From Candidatus Melainabacteria bacterium SSGW_16 (GTDB lineage: Bacteria; Cyanobacteriota; Vampirovibrionia; 2-02-FULL-35-15): a stretch of 41,539 nucleotides of DNA. A program made the position numbers and the translations under genes. Below, piece after piece: positions 40,331 through 41,539 of the stretch; the first letter of the stretch is position 1; each line of letters starts with the position of its first letter. Under the pieces are notes generated by a model. That model did no database searches and was not told the origin of the DNA. It worked only from the letters and a program-made list of their open reading frames with translations. Where the stretch lies: assembly GCA_004769085.1 (NCBI GenBank), contig DUDS01000004.1, forward strand, positions 1 through 41,539, written 5' to 3'.

Positions 40331-41038
40331 ATGCAGGCAATTATACTTTCTGGTGGACGAGGAGCAAGGCTAAGCCCTTTTACAAACAATTGTCCTAAAG
40401 GAATGCTAAAAATTGAAAATAAACCAATTCTTGAGTATCAGCTTGAATGGCTAGTAAAATATGGGGTAGGAAAAATAATATTTGCCTGTGGATATTTAAG
40501 TCAGGTTATTCAAAATTATTTTAGAGATGGTAGAAAGTTTGGAGTACAGGTGGATTATTCTATAGAAGATGAACCTCTGGGAAGAGGCGGAGCAGTAAAA
40601 TATGCGTGGAAAAATTTTCCGACTAATGAAAAAGTAATTGTTACTAATGGTGATATCTGTACCGGCATGGATTTACAGCTTGCTATTGATGCACATGTAG
40701 AACAAAACCTTAAAAGAGGTGTTCTTGCTACTATATCTTTATTTCCATATAAAAGCCCTTATGGAATTGTAAGATTAAATGAAGACGGTTATGTCATTGG
40801 CTTTGATGAAAAACGGGCACTGCCTTACTGGGTTAATGGCGGGATATATGTTTTTGAGCCGGGAATTATGGATTATCTGCCTGATAAAGGTGATCATGAA
40901 GTTACTACTTTTCCTGTACTTGCTCAGAAATCCCTGATTTATGGTTATAAATCTATGGACTTCTGGAAGGGGATAGATACTATAAAAGATTTAAATGAAT
41001 TTTCAGTGGAATGCAAGAACCTGGAATCAGTAAAGTAA
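40331..41038 (+). CDS. Sugar-phosphate nucleotidyltransferase (mannose/heptose-1-phosphate guanylyltransferase type)
   Basis: 235-residue cytosolic enzyme that joins a sugar-1-phosphate to an NTP. Seen: MQAIILSGGRGARLSPFT (1-18), the nucleotide loop, with the catalytic Lys in NCPKGMLKIENKP; ILEYQLEWL; EDEPLGRGGAVKYAW (~79-93); VTNGDI (~104-109), the metal-binding Asp; and WVNGGIYVF (~167). The short, single-domain form resembles HddC (D-glycero-D-manno-heptose-1-phosphate guanylyltransferase) and RmlA/GlmU-like enzymes without a C-terminal beta helix. The exact sugar cannot be read. GGGGAAATAAAG before the ATG is an acceptable ribosome binding site. asnB begins 25 bases downstream, a pairing common in O-antigen or exopolysaccharide loci. 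Confidence 0.88.
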   Translation: MQAIILSGGRGARLSPFTNNCPKGMLKIENKPILEYQLEWLVKYGVGKIIFACGYLSQVIQNYFRDGRKFGVQVDYSIEDEPLGRGGAVKYAWKNFPTNEKVIVTNGDICTGMDLQLAIDAHVEQNLKRGVLATISLFPYKSPYGIVRLNEDGYVIGFDEKRALPYWVNGGIYVFEPGIMDYLPDKGDHEVTTFPVLAQKSLIYGYKSMDFWKGIDTIKDLNEFSVECKNLESVK

Positions 41039-41063
41039 TTATAATAGCAACCTGAGTAAAAAA

Positions 41064-41539
41064 ATGTGCAGAATTGCTGGATTAATTGACTTCAAAAATC
41101 TCTTCGGATTAGAAGCAGAACCGAAGGTGCTTAGAATGAAGGATTATATGGTTCATGGAGGACCTGATGATTCAGGAATCTATGTCTCTCCGGATAGAAA
41201 AGTTTATCTAATTAATTGCAGGCTAGCAATTATAGACACTTCTTCTAATGGACATCAACCCATGTCTAGCCAAGATGGAAAGATATGGATAACTTATAAT
41301 GGTGAAATTTATAACTTTAAAGAATTAAGAAGTGATCTTAAATCCCTAGGTTACAGATTTAAATCGGAATCTGATACAGAAGTTTTAATCTACGGTTATG
41401 CAGAATGGGGAATTGAAAAGTTATTAAACCGACTCAGGGGAATGTTTGCATTTGCAATTTATGATGCAAGAAAACAAAACGGTGATCATGAAGTAATACT
41501 GGTAAGGGATAGATTTGGAATAAAGACTTTATACTATCA
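41064..41539 (+). CDS. asnB: Asparagine synthase (glutamine-hydrolysing), N-terminal part (cut by window edge)
   Basis: Only the first 158 residues are in the window. Seen: MCRIAGLIDF with Cys2 as the class II glutaminase nucleophile, HGGPDDSGIY (~30-39), NCRLAIIDTS, GHQPMSS, WITYNGEIYNFKELR (~74-88), SDTEVLIYGYAEWG and LRGMFAFAIYD, then DRFGIKTLYY just before the edge. This is a complete, apparently active glutaminase domain; the synthetase domain lies beyond the window. In sugar-nucleotide surroundings AsnB homologues often amidate or modify surface polysaccharide precursors, so it may not be a housekeeping asparagine synthetase. Confidence 0.92.
   Translation, partial: MCRIAGLIDFKNLFGLEAEPKVLRMKDYMVHGGPDDSGIYVSPDRKVYLINCRLAIIDTSSNGHQPMSSQDGKIWITYNGEIYNFKELRSDLKSLGYRFKSESDTEVLIYGYAEWGIEKLLNRLRGMFAFAIYDARKQNGDHEVILVRDRFGIKTLYY

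Overview
The window is an A+T-rich bacterial chromosome segment with no tRNA, rRNA or CRISPR array that I can see. It reads as a diderm bacterium with meso-diaminopimelate peptidoglycan (MurE carries the DNPR motif; a MpaA-like peptidase lies next to it). Several proteins have a cyanobacterial flavour: the NIL-domain/2x[4Fe-4S] ferredoxin, a four-domain S1 protein, the HNH protein and the class V aminotransferase. Together with the low G+C and the absence of photosynthesis genes, this suggests a non-photosynthetic cyanobacterial relative of the Melainabacteria/Vampirovibrionia type. That placement is inference, not something the sequence proves. 

Layout. 1-22,715 is a housekeeping region of mostly unlinked genes on both strands, often convergent with gaps or overlaps of a few bases: hisB (cut by the window edge), class V aminotransferase, a lone DppB-type permease, HNH protein, purF, an AdoMet-decarboxylase-like protein lacking its catalytic residues, fabF, a LuxR-type regulator with a degenerate receiver, a secreted protein, ribosomal protein S1, rodA, NIL ferredoxin, a ThiF/MoeB-type E1 enzyme, a NicO-type metal exporter, an aspartase, ribF, carB, aroE, murE and an M14 amidase-like peptidase. 

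22,742-36,456 is an accessory island. Seven minus-strand genes encode proteins whose first ~90 residues carry the same short motif, GLDL(K/R/S)PP or GLDL(S/R)SYLPP. Five of these (four tandem paralogues and one divergent relative) share a tryptophan/tyrosine-rich domain. The four tandem copies then carry mosaic or unrelated C-terminal regions. The other two carry the motif at residues 8-16 and are glycine/alanine-rich proteins with hydrophobic hairpins. Two plus-strand genes follow: a third hairpin-type membrane protein and a coiled-coil protein. I recognise no known family. The shared tag on unrelated bodies looks like the substrate set of an export, assembly or surface-display system whose machinery is not in the window. 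This is the candidate undescribed system. 

36,453-41,539 holds a helical-repeat protein fused to a YkgJ-type cysteine-cluster domain, a small helical protein, a short DUF354-like protein that may start at ATT, a possible small membrane protein, a sugar-nucleotide pyrophosphorylase and the start of asnB. The last part looks like the edge of a surface-polysaccharide locus. Three palindromic intergenic repeats (236-313, 32,800-32,882, 35,688-35,715) are scattered through the window.
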